59,013 bases of DNA, taken from contig NZ_RMVG01000025.1 in the NCBI RefSeq assembly GCF_003813865.1, forward strand, positions 1 to 59,013. The letters are read 5' to 3'. Below the pieces are notes generated by a model. It was not told where the DNA came from and did not search any database. It worked only from the letters and a program-made list of their open reading frames with translations. Below are positions 8,353-16,157 of the stretch, one piece after another (within the stretch, counting starts at the first letter, position 1; each line of letters starts with the position of its first letter). The stretch is from Candidatus Pantoea deserta (GTDB lineage Bacteria; Pseudomonadota; Gammaproteobacteria; Enterobacterales; Enterobacteriaceae). A program made the translations under genes and the position numbers.

Positions 8353-8982
8353 TTACAGCAGGGTATAGGCCGAAGCGTCGGTGACGCGAGCTTCAGGACT
8401 GGAGATGGCGTTATGCAGAAGTCCAGTCACCCTGCCGCCCTGGAGCAGCGCAGGTACGTCATGGATGGGCAGCATAAAGCGCACCCCGGAAAGGGCTTTT
8501 TTGATGGCGATTTTTTCCTCCAGCGTCGACATTGCCCGGTTGCCGGTGAGGGTCGGCTCGCCCAGGTTCAGGCCGTCGAGGAAAGGGTCGATAAGACTGC
8601 CCTGAAGGTTATACACCACATCGCCGCTGATACTGGCGATGCCATCCGGCGTATCCACCAGGACCGAAATCGAACCCGGCGTGTGGCCGCCGCTCAGGCG
8701 CACCCTCACCCCTGGGATGACCTCTTCCTCATAGCTTCCGTCCACGTCAAACAGCCGCAGCGCGCCTTTTGTGTACAGGCGATCAAGCAGATGCCGGGTA
8801 TCTTCCAGCGCATACATCGCGGGTCCCATAATACCGGATGCGGCGAATGACAGCTCGCGTCTCGACAGACAGACCGTGGTGGTCGCTGGAAACAGATAAT
8901 CTCCGCCCGCGTGATCGACATGCGCATGCGTCTGGATAACGTAACGAATGTCTGCTGGCTTCAGTCCGTGCCGGGCAAGCAG
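8353..8982 (-). pseudogene. Metallo-beta-lactamase-fold hydrolase (AHL-lactonase-like), 5' end lost
   Basis: The frame is open for 209 codons after a TAG at 8983-8985. It carries the metal motif THAHVDHAGGD at about 8880-8925, the second-histidine region (GGHTPGSISVLV), the Asp ligand (SISGDVVY) and a late histidine (LPIHDVPALL), so the catalytic half is present. About 75 N-terminal residues that family members have before HxHxDH are missing. In the same frame across the TAG the reading TREMTLP-stop-LLARHG looks like continued homology, so one nonsense change plus a 5' truncation is likely. It abuts a TetR gene that is also 5'-truncated. Family members open lactone rings such as acyl-homoserine lactones. 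As it stands there is no start signal. Confidence 0.72.
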
Positions 8983-9009
8983 CTATGGCAGCGTCATCTC
9001 GCGCGTCTG

Positions 9010-9422
9010 CCCGTAGCAAAGAGCAGCTTTTCGTCAGCGCGCTTGAGCATTATGTCCGTAGCGCGCCCGCACAGTTTCTGTTACAAAAACAGCCCTATGG
9101 GTGGCAGAATATCGAAGCGTTGTTGCTGGCTGCGCCCTTTAACAATCCTGCGTTTGACGGTTGCTTTATTATCAACTCAACGCGTGAGGTCGCCGTTCTG
9201 CCCGCTGCTGCGCTGGAGATCGTGCGCGATTTTCGTCATGCCGTCATCGAACAGATACAACTGAATTTACCCGAACAGAGCCATGCCGCCGTGATGGCAG
9301 ACATCATCTGGTCAACGCTTGTTGAAGCCTGTCTGGAAGCGAATGACAGGCTTTATCGGCGAGGGTGGCAGGCGCGCGTGACCGGTTTACTGCGTTTTCT
9401 CAGGTCATCTGTTGACCGGTAG
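9010..9422 (+). pseudogene. TetR-family regulator lacking its DNA-binding domain
   Basis: From about 9010 the frame reads SKEQLFVSALEHYV, the sequence that normally follows the helix-turn-helix in TetR proteins. A ligand-domain body follows (GCFIINSTREVA, then ADIIWSTLVEAC). The roughly 45 residues of the HTH are missing. An in-frame ATG at 8985 belongs to the MBL side of the junction. Without its HTH the product could not act as a normal repressor. It points away from the truncated MBL gene, as expected for an ancestral divergent regulator/enzyme pair whose shared promoter region was deleted. Confidence 0.68.
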
Positions 9423-9463
9423 CGCAGACGCCCGACCGCATCCCAACAGGTTTTGGAGGCTGA

Positions 9464-10429
9464 ATGATACGTCTTGAAGATGTCACGCTGTTCGTTCGTT
9501 CTGCTGCGCTGGGCAGCTTTTCCAGCGCGGCGCGCGAAGCCGATATTCTTCCCGGTCAGGTGAGCGCCGCCATTAATCGCCTCGAACGCGATCTCAATAA
9601 ACGGCTGTTTGCACGCTCAACGCGAAGCCTGCGTCTCACCGCCGAGGGAGAAGCCTGGCTGCCCTATGCGCAGGAGATGCTGAGCATTCTCCAGGCGGGC
9701 ACGGAGCGCCTGCGCGGAAGTGAGGATGAAATGCAGGGTGAACTGAAAATCGCTATTCCGTCCGACATCGGGCGCAATATTATCCTGCCGGTGATCACCG
9801 CTTTCTGCGAAAAACACCCTAAGATTTCGATTCGTCTGTATCTGTCCGATCACGTCAGCGATGTCTTTCGCGATCCGGTGGATGTGGCTATCCGCTATGG
9901 GATGCTGGAAAACAGCAGCTACGTTGCATTGCCGCTGGCTGAAGATAATCGCCGCGTGCTTACCGCCTCCCCAGCCTATCTGAACAAACACGGCAGGCCG
10001 CAGCAACTCGATGATCTGCTCCAGCATCATTGCCTGCTCTATACCCTAAACGGGCACGTTTACGATAAGTGGTCATTTCCCGAAAACGGCCTTCGTCGCC
10101 AGCTGACGGTCAGCAGCAGACTCTTGTGCGATGATGCCGATCTGGTGCGACGCTGGGCGGTGGCGGGAATGGGGATCGCGTATAAATCCTGGATAGACGT
10201 CAGCCCCGATGTTCTGGCGGGAAGGCTGGAGGTGTTGCTTCCGCAACAGCCCGGAGAAGCCGTGCCGCTTAATCTCATCTGCCCGCATCGTAAGCAATTT
10301 TCTCCGGCGATCCGCGAGCTGCACGCCTTGCTGCGCGACCAGCTTAAAGCCATTACGGCGTTAATGCGCACCCATCCGGCTTTTTTACAGAGCGACGGGA
10401 CGGTCTTGCCTGCGAACCAGAGCGCATAA
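9464..10429 (+). CDS. LysR-family transcriptional regulator
   Basis: A 321-residue LTTR. The winged HTH fills residues 1-60 (FVRSAALGSFSSAAREADIL, then NRLERDLNKRLFARSTRSLRLT), and the periplasmic-binding-like effector domain runs from about residue 92 (GELKIAIPSDIG). TGGAGG lies four to five bases before the ATG. The RSTRSLRLT wing places it with the CrgA/AaeR-like group. It follows the TetR remnant, and no obvious target gene stands divergent to it, so what it controls is open. Codon use matches neighbouring genes. Confidence 0.9.
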   Translation: MIRLEDVTLFVRSAALGSFSSAAREADILPGQVSAAINRLERDLNKRLFARSTRSLRLTAEGEAWLPYAQEMLSILQAGTERLRGSEDEMQGELKIAIPSDIGRNIILPVITAFCEKHPKISIRLYLSDHVSDVFRDPVDVAIRYGMLENSSYVALPLAEDNRRVLTASPAYLNKHGRPQQLDDLLQHHCLLYTLNGHVYDKWSFPENGLRRQLTVSSRLLCDDADLVRRWAVAGMGIAYKSWIDVSPDVLAGRLEVLLPQQPGEAVPLNLICPHRKQFSPAIRELHALLRDQLKAITALMRTHPAFLQSDGTVLPANQSA

Positions 10430-10891
10430 GGTCCCATCGCGCCAGGTCGCCCGCAGGAGAGGCTGTCAGCAAGGAATGTGATTAAGATCGATGCGCAACA
10501 GCTTGCAGCGCGTATCGATTACAGGAAACAGCGGGTCAGATACCAGCAGACGGCCGGCACGGTTAACCGGCCTGCCCCTGTTCCCGTCACCGATTCAGAC
10601 AGGCTCAACACGGAAGCAGGCATGAGCGCTGTTTTGCCCTGCTGTCAAAAATCAGCCTCGCAAACCAGAGCAAACTAGCCCGACGTGACTATGTGCATCA
10701 GTTCCTCATTCAATTGTGATGATGTTGCGTATTTAGCGCCCGAACATTTTTAATCACTCAGCGTAAATATTCGCCATTGCTTTCCGTCAGTGCAGCAAAT
10801 AAGTAAGCAGGCTTATAACGTTGACTTTCGTTCAGCGCCAATTTATAGATGAACAGATGCCGATATAAATTTTATGAAGGGATACAGGCTT
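10430..10891. other. Intergenic, no gene seen
   Basis: 462 bp between the LysR and HEAT-repeat genes. The second half is AT-richer and probably holds the promoter of the HEAT-repeat gene. I find no RNA gene, and no frame with start signals except a short unsupported one at 10478-10678. Confidence 0.5.
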
Positions 10892-11899
10892 ATGCTCTTG
10901 CAGGAAAGACTTCAACAGGAGGTCATTACATCTGTAAAAAAATCACTCAGTTTTGATATTCTTTATCAAAGAATAAGACCTGATATATCCCCCTTTATCG
11001 ATGCGACCTCAACACTGCCTTTAAAAAATCTCGATGACTGGGAACGTCTTATCCGAGGCGCGATCGGGTGCTTTTTTTCGACGTCAACGCAAGCGAATGC
11101 AAGATTTGAATCGCATCAGGTGGGATCGCTAAGGTGGCTTGATCTTTGTCATGCCGATGGCTTCAGACGTGAAAGAGCACTAAGGGTAATACCAGAGGGC
11201 GCGCCAAATGCTTTTTTACTGGCGTTAGCGGTCCGAAGACTGAATGACTGGGTGCCTCAGGTAAGAGAAGCAGCACGTGATGCACTGCCCCTTATTGCCG
11301 CATCTTCAGACCCGGAAACTCTCGTTGACGTTTTATTTATCACTCTTCCTTACTGGAATACATGGGGAAGAATGGGCGAGTCAGAAAAGGATGTTCTGAT
11401 GAAGATTATTTCTATGCATAGCGTCACAGAGCCGCTTAAAAAAAGGCTTATGTTATCGACATCAGGACCGGCTGCGACGCTCTTTATACAGACAGCTCGC
11501 ACAGCTGCGTTAGATAATTTTCTGGCTGAGATTGCTGTTTCATCGGTTCAGCCCTCTTTACGGGCAAAAGCCTATCGCTGCTTGTTTGAAGGGAAAGTGG
11601 TATGGGCTGAAGGGCTGACATGGCAGTGGGTTGATAAAGCCTATGGCATCAAACGTCGCATCCCGGTTTTAAAAGAGCGAGCGATATCTACCGCCCGCCC
11701 CTTTCTTGAGACTCTGCGAAAGGCAACTCGCGATCCTTCGCCTATGGTCCGGCGGATAGCTGGCGAAATGCTTATTAAAGAACTGGATCGCATCGGCGAT
11801 GAAGCATTACAACTGGCAAAAATACTGGCATCCGACCCATCGTCCTCGGTTGCGGAGCGAGGAAGGTATGCGCTGACCGACTTAGAGAAGCGGGCGTAA
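10892..11899 (+). CDS. HEAT-repeat-like protein of unknown function
   Basis: About 335 residues. The first ATG (10874) has no ribosome-binding site, whereas AAGGGA at 10877-10882 sits nine bases before the ATG at 10892, so I choose the second. The protein is helical, with repeats of HEAT/PBS type (for example NDWVPQVREAARDALPLIA near residue 115 and DPSPMVRRIAGEMLI near 285). It has no signal peptide or membrane segment. A conserved-looking centre (GRMGESEKDVLMKIIS) has no motif I can name. It stands alone; codon use is AT-richer than its neighbours, which hints at transfer. HEAT arrays usually mediate protein contacts, and some bind DNA as alkylpurine glycosylases, but I see no support for that here. 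Confidence 0.7.
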   Translation: MLLQERLQQEVITSVKKSLSFDILYQRIRPDISPFIDATSTLPLKNLDDWERLIRGAIGCFFSTSTQANARFESHQVGSLRWLDLCHADGFRRERALRVIPEGAPNAFLLALAVRRLNDWVPQVREAARDALPLIAASSDPETLVDVLFITLPYWNTWGRMGESEKDVLMKIISMHSVTEPLKKRLMLSTSGPAATLFIQTARTAALDNFLAEIAVSSVQPSLRAKAYRCLFEGKVVWAEGLTWQWVDKAYGIKRRIPVLKERAISTARPFLETLRKATRDPSPMVRRIAGEMLIKELDRIGDEALQLAKILASDPSSSVAERGRYALTDLEKRA

Positions 11900-12012
11900 C
11901 GCGAGGCGCATTATGTGAAAAGTAGTGTCCGCTGCGTCAGGCGTTCTGCATTTTTCCGCCAGCGGTCGTCAACGTTTGCCAGCTTTCGCCAGAATGATTA
12001 AAACGTTCGGAT

Positions 12013-12279
12013 ATGGACGAGGCGCGCCATAGCTTCGCGTTACGTCTGCCTGAGCATCTCTGCGTGATGGGCTATAACAATATCCTGCTAAGCGGCTGGT
12101 CATTCTGTTATCTCACCACCTTCATCCAGCCGGTCGAGCAGTGTGCGCGTGACGCGGTGCAGTGGCTTATTGCCCAGGAAGAGCGCCAGATAATGTTGCG
12201 TCCACGAGCGGAACAGCAACACAGCCGTTTACGCTATGAAGCCAGCGTAGTATGGCGCGGTTCGGTACAGAGGGGCTGA
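12013..12279 (+). pseudogene. LacI-family regulator, C-terminal fragment
   Basis: About 85 codons equal to the end of a LacI/GalR effector domain (RLPEHLCVMGYNNILLSGWS, then LTTFIQPVEQCARDAVQWLI). The HTH and most of the sugar-binding domain are absent, and no upstream frame carries them. No ribosome-binding site supports the nominal ATG. Interpreted as the 3' remnant of a deleted regulator. Confidence 0.68.
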
Positions 12280-12356
12280 CGCGCTGCATGATGAGGCGTC
12301 CGATGCATAACCGAAATCAGAAATAGCCTGTGTCCATACATGCCAGAAGGTCCGTC

Positions 12357-13049
12357 ATGAAACCAATCAGTCTGCAAGAGAGGTATCGTTCTGCAAATGA
12401 GAACACCGTCGCGATGTGGGCGAAAAATGCAGGAATCGGTGAAGTCAGAGAAGAAAGCTACTACGATCCGGCAAAACTTGCTCTGGCGACAGGTATACAG
12501 CCGCCTGTGTCCTTTAATGTTTCCTGTCTTATTAGTGAATTGCAAAGGCTCACAAAGGATGATCCGCTTGCCGATACACTACCGGCACAGGGTTTTCATT
12601 TTACCTTCTTACCCCTGACTTTGCCCCTGTATAACCTGAACCAGCCGTTGCCAGCAAAAGTGGCTCAACTGACGAATATCTGGGCTGAGTTTCATGGAAG
12701 AAAAATCGTTATCAGGAATCTTCGGTTAGTGGCGTTGCCCAGTCAGTTATTGCTTGCAGGCATCCCTGAGACTTCTGCAATAGCCATGCGCCAGTCATTC
12801 AGCGAGAAGGTTTTGGCGTCTCAGTGGAAAAATGAGTTGCTGATGCGCCATACCAATAGCGCATTACCGGCACCGTTCTGGCACAGTACGCTTCTACGCT
12901 ACAGAGCCGCTTTTTTACCCGCAGCCCTACGTCAGTTTTTTCTTGAGCGTCAGGCCAGTGATTTTGCAGATGCGGCTGGAGAATTAACCTTAGCGAAGGT
13001 CAACTACAACTGGACAACATGTTATCCCTTAACTGAGTCGGTGCGCTAA
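12357..13049 (+). CDS. 2H-phosphoesterase-like protein
   Basis: A 230-residue protein. AGAAGG six bases before the ATG at 12357 decides the start over a GTG at 12330. Two short motifs, FHFTFL (H81-x-T83) and WHSTLL (H176-x-T178), lie 95 residues apart and are each embedded in hydrophobic strands. That is the HxT/S-HxT/S signature of the 2H (LigT / RNA-ligase-cyclic-phosphodiesterase) superfamily, whose members cleave cyclic phosphodiester bonds in RNA or nucleotides. Outside these motifs I do not recognise a subfamily. No partner gene is evident; a LacI remnant lies upstream. The assignment is from motif reading only. Confidence 0.6.
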   Translation: MKPISLQERYRSANENTVAMWAKNAGIGEVREESYYDPAKLALATGIQPPVSFNVSCLISELQRLTKDDPLADTLPAQGFHFTFLPLTLPLYNLNQPLPAKVAQLTNIWAEFHGRKIVIRNLRLVALPSQLLLAGIPETSAIAMRQSFSEKVLASQWKNELLMRHTNSALPAPFWHSTLLRYRAAFLPAALRQFFLERQASDFADAAGELTLAKVNYNWTTCYPLTESVR

Positions 13050-13346
13050 CCTGCCAGTGATGTTTTATGTCTCCCTCTGCCTGCATCCGTGCTGGCTCAA
13101 TCGGCTATTTTGCGACAGCGAGTAATACCTGGTTGATACTGGTAATAGGGCCGAGTTAATTCCAGGGCTATTAAATAGCGCGCAACTCAAAAAACGTTCT
13201 GTCTGCCATATATCCGTTTCAGGAAGATCGCGCACCTGCAAAACAGTAAAGACTCCCAGCCTCATCCAGCTCCCTTTTTTTTCTCGGCTGGTTGAGATAA
13301 GCCCCGGCCAGGAGAGTCGCTACGGGTCTCACGCGGGATAACTGAT
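13050..13346. other. Intergenic, nothing recognised
   Basis: Between the 2H-like gene and the DUF1348 gene (convergent). A minus-strand frame at 13065-13265 (66 codons) has no ribosome-binding site or family match I know, and I leave it uncalled. Confidence 0.4.
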
Positions 13347-13823
13347 TTACAGACCCAGGTCGGACAGGCCGGGATGATCGTCCGGACGACGACCCAGCGG
13401 CCAAAAGTATTTACGCTCACTCTCTTTGATGGGCATGTCGTTGATACATGCAAAGCGACGCTCCATCAAACCATCAGCGCCAAACTCCCAGTTTTCGTTA
13501 CCGTAAGAGCGGAACCAGTTACCGGAGTCATCGTGCCATTCGTAAGCGTAGCGGACGGCGATGCGATTACCGCCAAATGCCCACAGCTCTTTAATGAGGC
13601 GGTACTCATGTTCTTTTTTCCACTTACGGTCAAGGAAGCGTTGTGCCTCTTCACGGTTAGTTGCGAACTCGGTGCGGTTACGCCATTGAGTATCCAGCGA
13701 GTAAGCCAGCGCGACTTTTGCAGCATCACGGGTGTTCCAGCCATCTTCAGCCAGGCGCACTTTCTCAATTGCCGTTTCCAGCGTGAAAGGAGGCAGTGGC
13801 GGACGTACTTGCGAATCGGTCAT
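13347..13823 (-). CDS. DUF1348 / NTF2-like (SnoaL-fold) protein
   Basis: A 158-residue cone-shaped NTF2-like protein of the DUF1348 group. The typical conserved core is visible: RNRTEFATNREEAQRFLDRK, KELWAFGGNRIAVRYAYEWH, and the ending KESERKYFWPLGRRPDDHP. No enzymatic reaction is established for the family, and a small-molecule binding or isomerase role is likely from the fold. CAGGAG precedes the ATG. It lies 58 bp downstream of a TetR gene on the same strand and is probably co-transcribed with and repressed by it, since the operator lies before the TetR gene. Confidence 0.9.
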   Translation of the reverse strand: MTDSQVRPPLPPFTLETAIEKVRLAEDGWNTRDAAKVALAYSLDTQWRNRTEFATNREEAQRFLDRKWKKEHEYRLIKELWAFGGNRIAVRYAYEWHDDSGNWFRSYGNENWEFGADGLMERRFACINDMPIKESERKYFWPLGRRPDDHPGLSDLGL

Positions 13824-13881
13824 AATAAAACTCCTGTAAATTCTGGTTTATGAGTAAAAGCAGTTTGTTGATACTCAGGCC

Positions 13882-14448
13882 TCAGGAGGCCTGTTGCAGC
13901 AAAATCTCCGCCACTTCGCGTGCGTTGTCGGAGGCGCTCCAGTCGCCCATCACGTATGCCGTGGTGATCGCGCCCTCGATCAGAATCAGCAGCTGTCTGG
14001 CCAAAACCGCCGGGTGCTCAATGTTCAGCTGTTCGCTAAGTTCAAGGACGTAATCCAGCAATTTCTGCTTATGAATTTTCGCTATCTGGCGAACGGGATC
14101 GTCAGGGTCCCCTACTTCTCCGGCTGTATTGATAAACGCACAGCCACGAAAGCCTTCTGACTCAAACCAGCTTCTGAGTACAGTGAACATGTTCAGAATG
14201 CGCTCCTGAGGCGTTTCGCCTTTATCGGATTCGCTTCTGAACCAGTGCATCCACCGTTCGTCACGCTCAGTCAGTGCGGCTGCGGCTACGTTCTCCTTAT
14301 TCGCAAAATGGTGATAAATACTTTTCCTTGCCACGCCTGAGCTCTTCACCAGCAGGTCCATGCCCATGGCATGTATCCCGTTCTGATAAATAAGCTGCTC
14401 AGCAGTTTTCAGGATCTTTTCTCGTGTATCTGTTGGCTTCTTGTTCAT
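13882..14448 (-). CDS. TetR-family transcriptional repressor
   Basis: A 188-residue regulator. The N-terminal HTH is complete (TREKILKTAEQLIYQNG, then GVARKSIYHHFANKENV, residues 8-56) and is followed by an all-helical ligand domain (GCAFINTAGEVGDPDDPV). It is the first gene of an operon with the DUF1348 gene. A perfect 22-bp palindrome begins eight bases upstream of the ATG, so autorepression is very likely. No usual Shine-Dalgarno site is visible between operator and ATG. DUF1348 genes are often paired with such regulators, and the inducing ligand is unknown. Confidence 0.92.
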   Translation of the reverse strand: MNKKPTDTREKILKTAEQLIYQNGIHAMGMDLLVKSSGVARKSIYHHFANKENVAAAALTERDERWMHWFRSESDKGETPQERILNMFTVLRSWFESEGFRGCAFINTAGEVGDPDDPVRQIAKIHKQKLLDYVLELSEQLNIEHPAVLARQLLILIEGAITTAYVMGDWSASDNAREVAEILLQQAS

Positions 14449-14456
14449 GCGCTTAA

Positions 14457-14478
14457 AGGTAGAACGATCGTTCTACCT
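14457..14478. promoter_or_regulatory. TetR operator, perfect 22-bp palindrome
   Basis: AGGTAGAACGA followed at once by TCGTTCTACCT, an exact inverted repeat nine bases upstream of the TetR ATG. Size, symmetry and place fit a TetR dimer site controlling the TetR/DUF1348 operon. Confidence 0.85.
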
Positions 14479-14647
14479 GGTCAACTGTTTTTGCGAAATG
14501 AATTTATGGGTATAAAAAGGAATTGACCTGACCGGTTGATAAAGAAGGTTTTTTGAACCGAAAAGCATTGAGAAGCCTTCACTGTAGGTCATGAGTCAGA
14601 GACAGAATAAGGCTCACGCGAAAGCGCCTGAGGCAGGAAGGAGAGCT

Positions 14648-14698
14648 ATGTCTAACCTGAGTGACCGGCTGTCAGAAGCGCTGAAAGGTGATGAGTGA
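14648..14698 (+). CDS. Possible 16-residue peptide or truncated Xre-like N-terminus
   Basis: AGGAAGGAG sits a few bases before an ATG that opens MSNLSDRLSEALKGDE and then stops. The peptide resembles the first helix of phage-type repressors (LSDRLKEAL...), so it could be the stub of a lost regulator with its translation signals kept. It is too short to be sure that it is translated. Confidence 0.25.
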   Translation: MSNLSDRLSEALKGDE

Positions 14699-14730
14699 GA
14701 GTTTTATGCATTAACTCATTTAGCCATTAA

Positions 14731-14799
14731 ATGTCTGCTGTTCGCGCAAAGTGGACTCTGCGCCAGGGTTAGTCCGCGGCGTGCCCGAAGCGGACATTA
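14731..14799. repeat. Two-hairpin palindromic repeat, full copy
   Basis: Left hairpin GTCTGCT...AGTGGAC and right hairpin GTCCGCG...AAGCGGAC, separated by about 20 bases. It has the same layout as the copies at 29134, 51562 and 54121, with several arm changes. It lies between the TetR operator region and the LysR gene. The rest of 14479-15131 holds no gene I can support. Confidence 0.7.
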
Positions 14800-15131
14800 A
14801 TGGATGCCAGGATGGTTTGAGACGGTGATAAGTTTCTCTGCACAGAAAACTTTTCTTACCTGATAATCATACTGATGGCCTGACGGAAGCACATAAACCT
14901 TTTTCAGGACTGGCTGAGAAGCTTTTGGAAAAGTGTCATTATTGACTGTCCCTTGTCGCGAGGGGGAGCCACTTTCCCTTGCGGTGGCAAAAAGGGGATG
15001 ATTCATATTTTCGATTCTACTTCTGGCAAACTCCAGCCGCATAGTCTCACGCGTGCCGGAGACAGTCCCGTGCGCCTTAAAACTCTCGTGATAACAGTGC
15101 AATTTACTTCGTTGCCAGGGGACGGAACAGG

Positions 15132-16034
15132 CTACCCTATCCGACACACCTCTAAAATTTTCTCTCGAAGCCAGCGGTGCGCGGGATCCTTTTCCATTCT
15201 GGGGTGCCACATCTGCGACACCACAATGTTCCGGGTTTTGAAGGGCAACTCAAAGACATGCAAATTTTCAGTCATTCGTTGGTTGCGCAAGTACAGCGCG
15301 GGAACCATGGCGATAAGGTCGGAGGCCAGTGCAACGGATAACGCAGTCGGAAAGCCTGGGACCACACTCACCACTTTGCGCGTGGCGCCTGACGCCGCCA
15401 GGGCATCATCGACAAAACCATGTAGCGCCCCGTCGGGTGACGCCACCACATGTCCCCAGGCAATATAATCTTCAACGCTTATTTCCGGCAGTGACGCCAG
15501 CGGATGCTCCTTGCGCACCGCGCCAGTAAAGCGATCCTGAAAGAGTCTCTGCACCCGAATTTCTGGCCCCATATTGCTCTGGACGCCAATCTCCAGGTCA
15601 ACCAAACCCTCTCGAAGATAACGAGACGTTTTTTCAGGTTTGGGTGCAAAGCGTATGCAGATACCTGGGGCCGCTTCGGCCACGGCGGCAATGAGCAGTG
15701 GGCCAAATGCCACGACAAAACCATCATTAGCCCTGATGGTGAACAGCCGTTCGAGGTTTTCCACCCTGAGCGTCCCGGAAGAGGGCTGAAGTACCGCCCT
15801 CGCCTCATTGACCGCGTTTCTGGCACGATCCCGGGTTGCTTCAGCCCAGGGGGTAAGCACCATGTTACGTCCTGCTCGCACCAGAATGGGATCCCCTGTC
15901 ACCTCACGTAGCCTGCTGAGTGTGCGGCTCATCGCTGAGGTACTCAGATTTAAGCGTCGAGCCGCCCCCGCAACGCTGGCTTCTGCCAGCAAAAAGTCGA
16001 GCGCGACGAGCAAGTTAAAATCAGGGTCGGACAT
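15132..16034 (-). CDS. LysR-family regulator (NodD/NahR-like group)
   Basis: A 300-residue LTTR. The N-terminal HTH (DFNLLVALDFLLAEASVAGA, then LNLSTSAMSRTLSRLREVTG, and the wing DPILVRAGRNMVLTP) has the form seen in the NodD/NahR branch. The effector domain follows from about residue 92 (LFTIRANDGFVVAFGPLLI). AGGAACC precedes the ATG. It is divergent from an MFS drug-type exporter with a 123-bp shared promoter region, so it most likely controls that gene. Confidence 0.9.
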   Translation of the reverse strand: MSDPDFNLLVALDFLLAEASVAGAARRLNLSTSAMSRTLSRLREVTGDPILVRAGRNMVLTPWAEATRDRARNAVNEARAVLQPSSGTLRVENLERLFTIRANDGFVVAFGPLLIAAVAEAAPGICIRFAPKPEKTSRYLREGLVDLEIGVQSNMGPEIRVQRLFQDRFTGAVRKEHPLASLPEISVEDYIAWGHVVASPDGALHGFVDDALAASGATRKVVSVVPGFPTALSVALASDLIAMVPALYLRNQRMTENLHVFELPFKTRNIVVSQMWHPRMEKDPAHRWLREKILEVCRIG

Positions 16035-16157
16035 TTAGGTTCCTGTTAAGAATTCAGATATGGCGTCAAACGCAATTATAGAGTGCAAATGCTGCGCCTT
16101 CCGCCTTGCCCCGCTGCTGATTATATTTTTCTTATTCCTCCTTTCACAGGCATAAAG

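Noticed and set aside
14797..15210. Minus-strand frame of 137 codons between the repeat and the LysR gene
   Set aside because: It overlaps the LysR 3' end, begins without a ribosome-binding site and shows no family pattern; its last 68 codons might be an orphan but cannot be supported.
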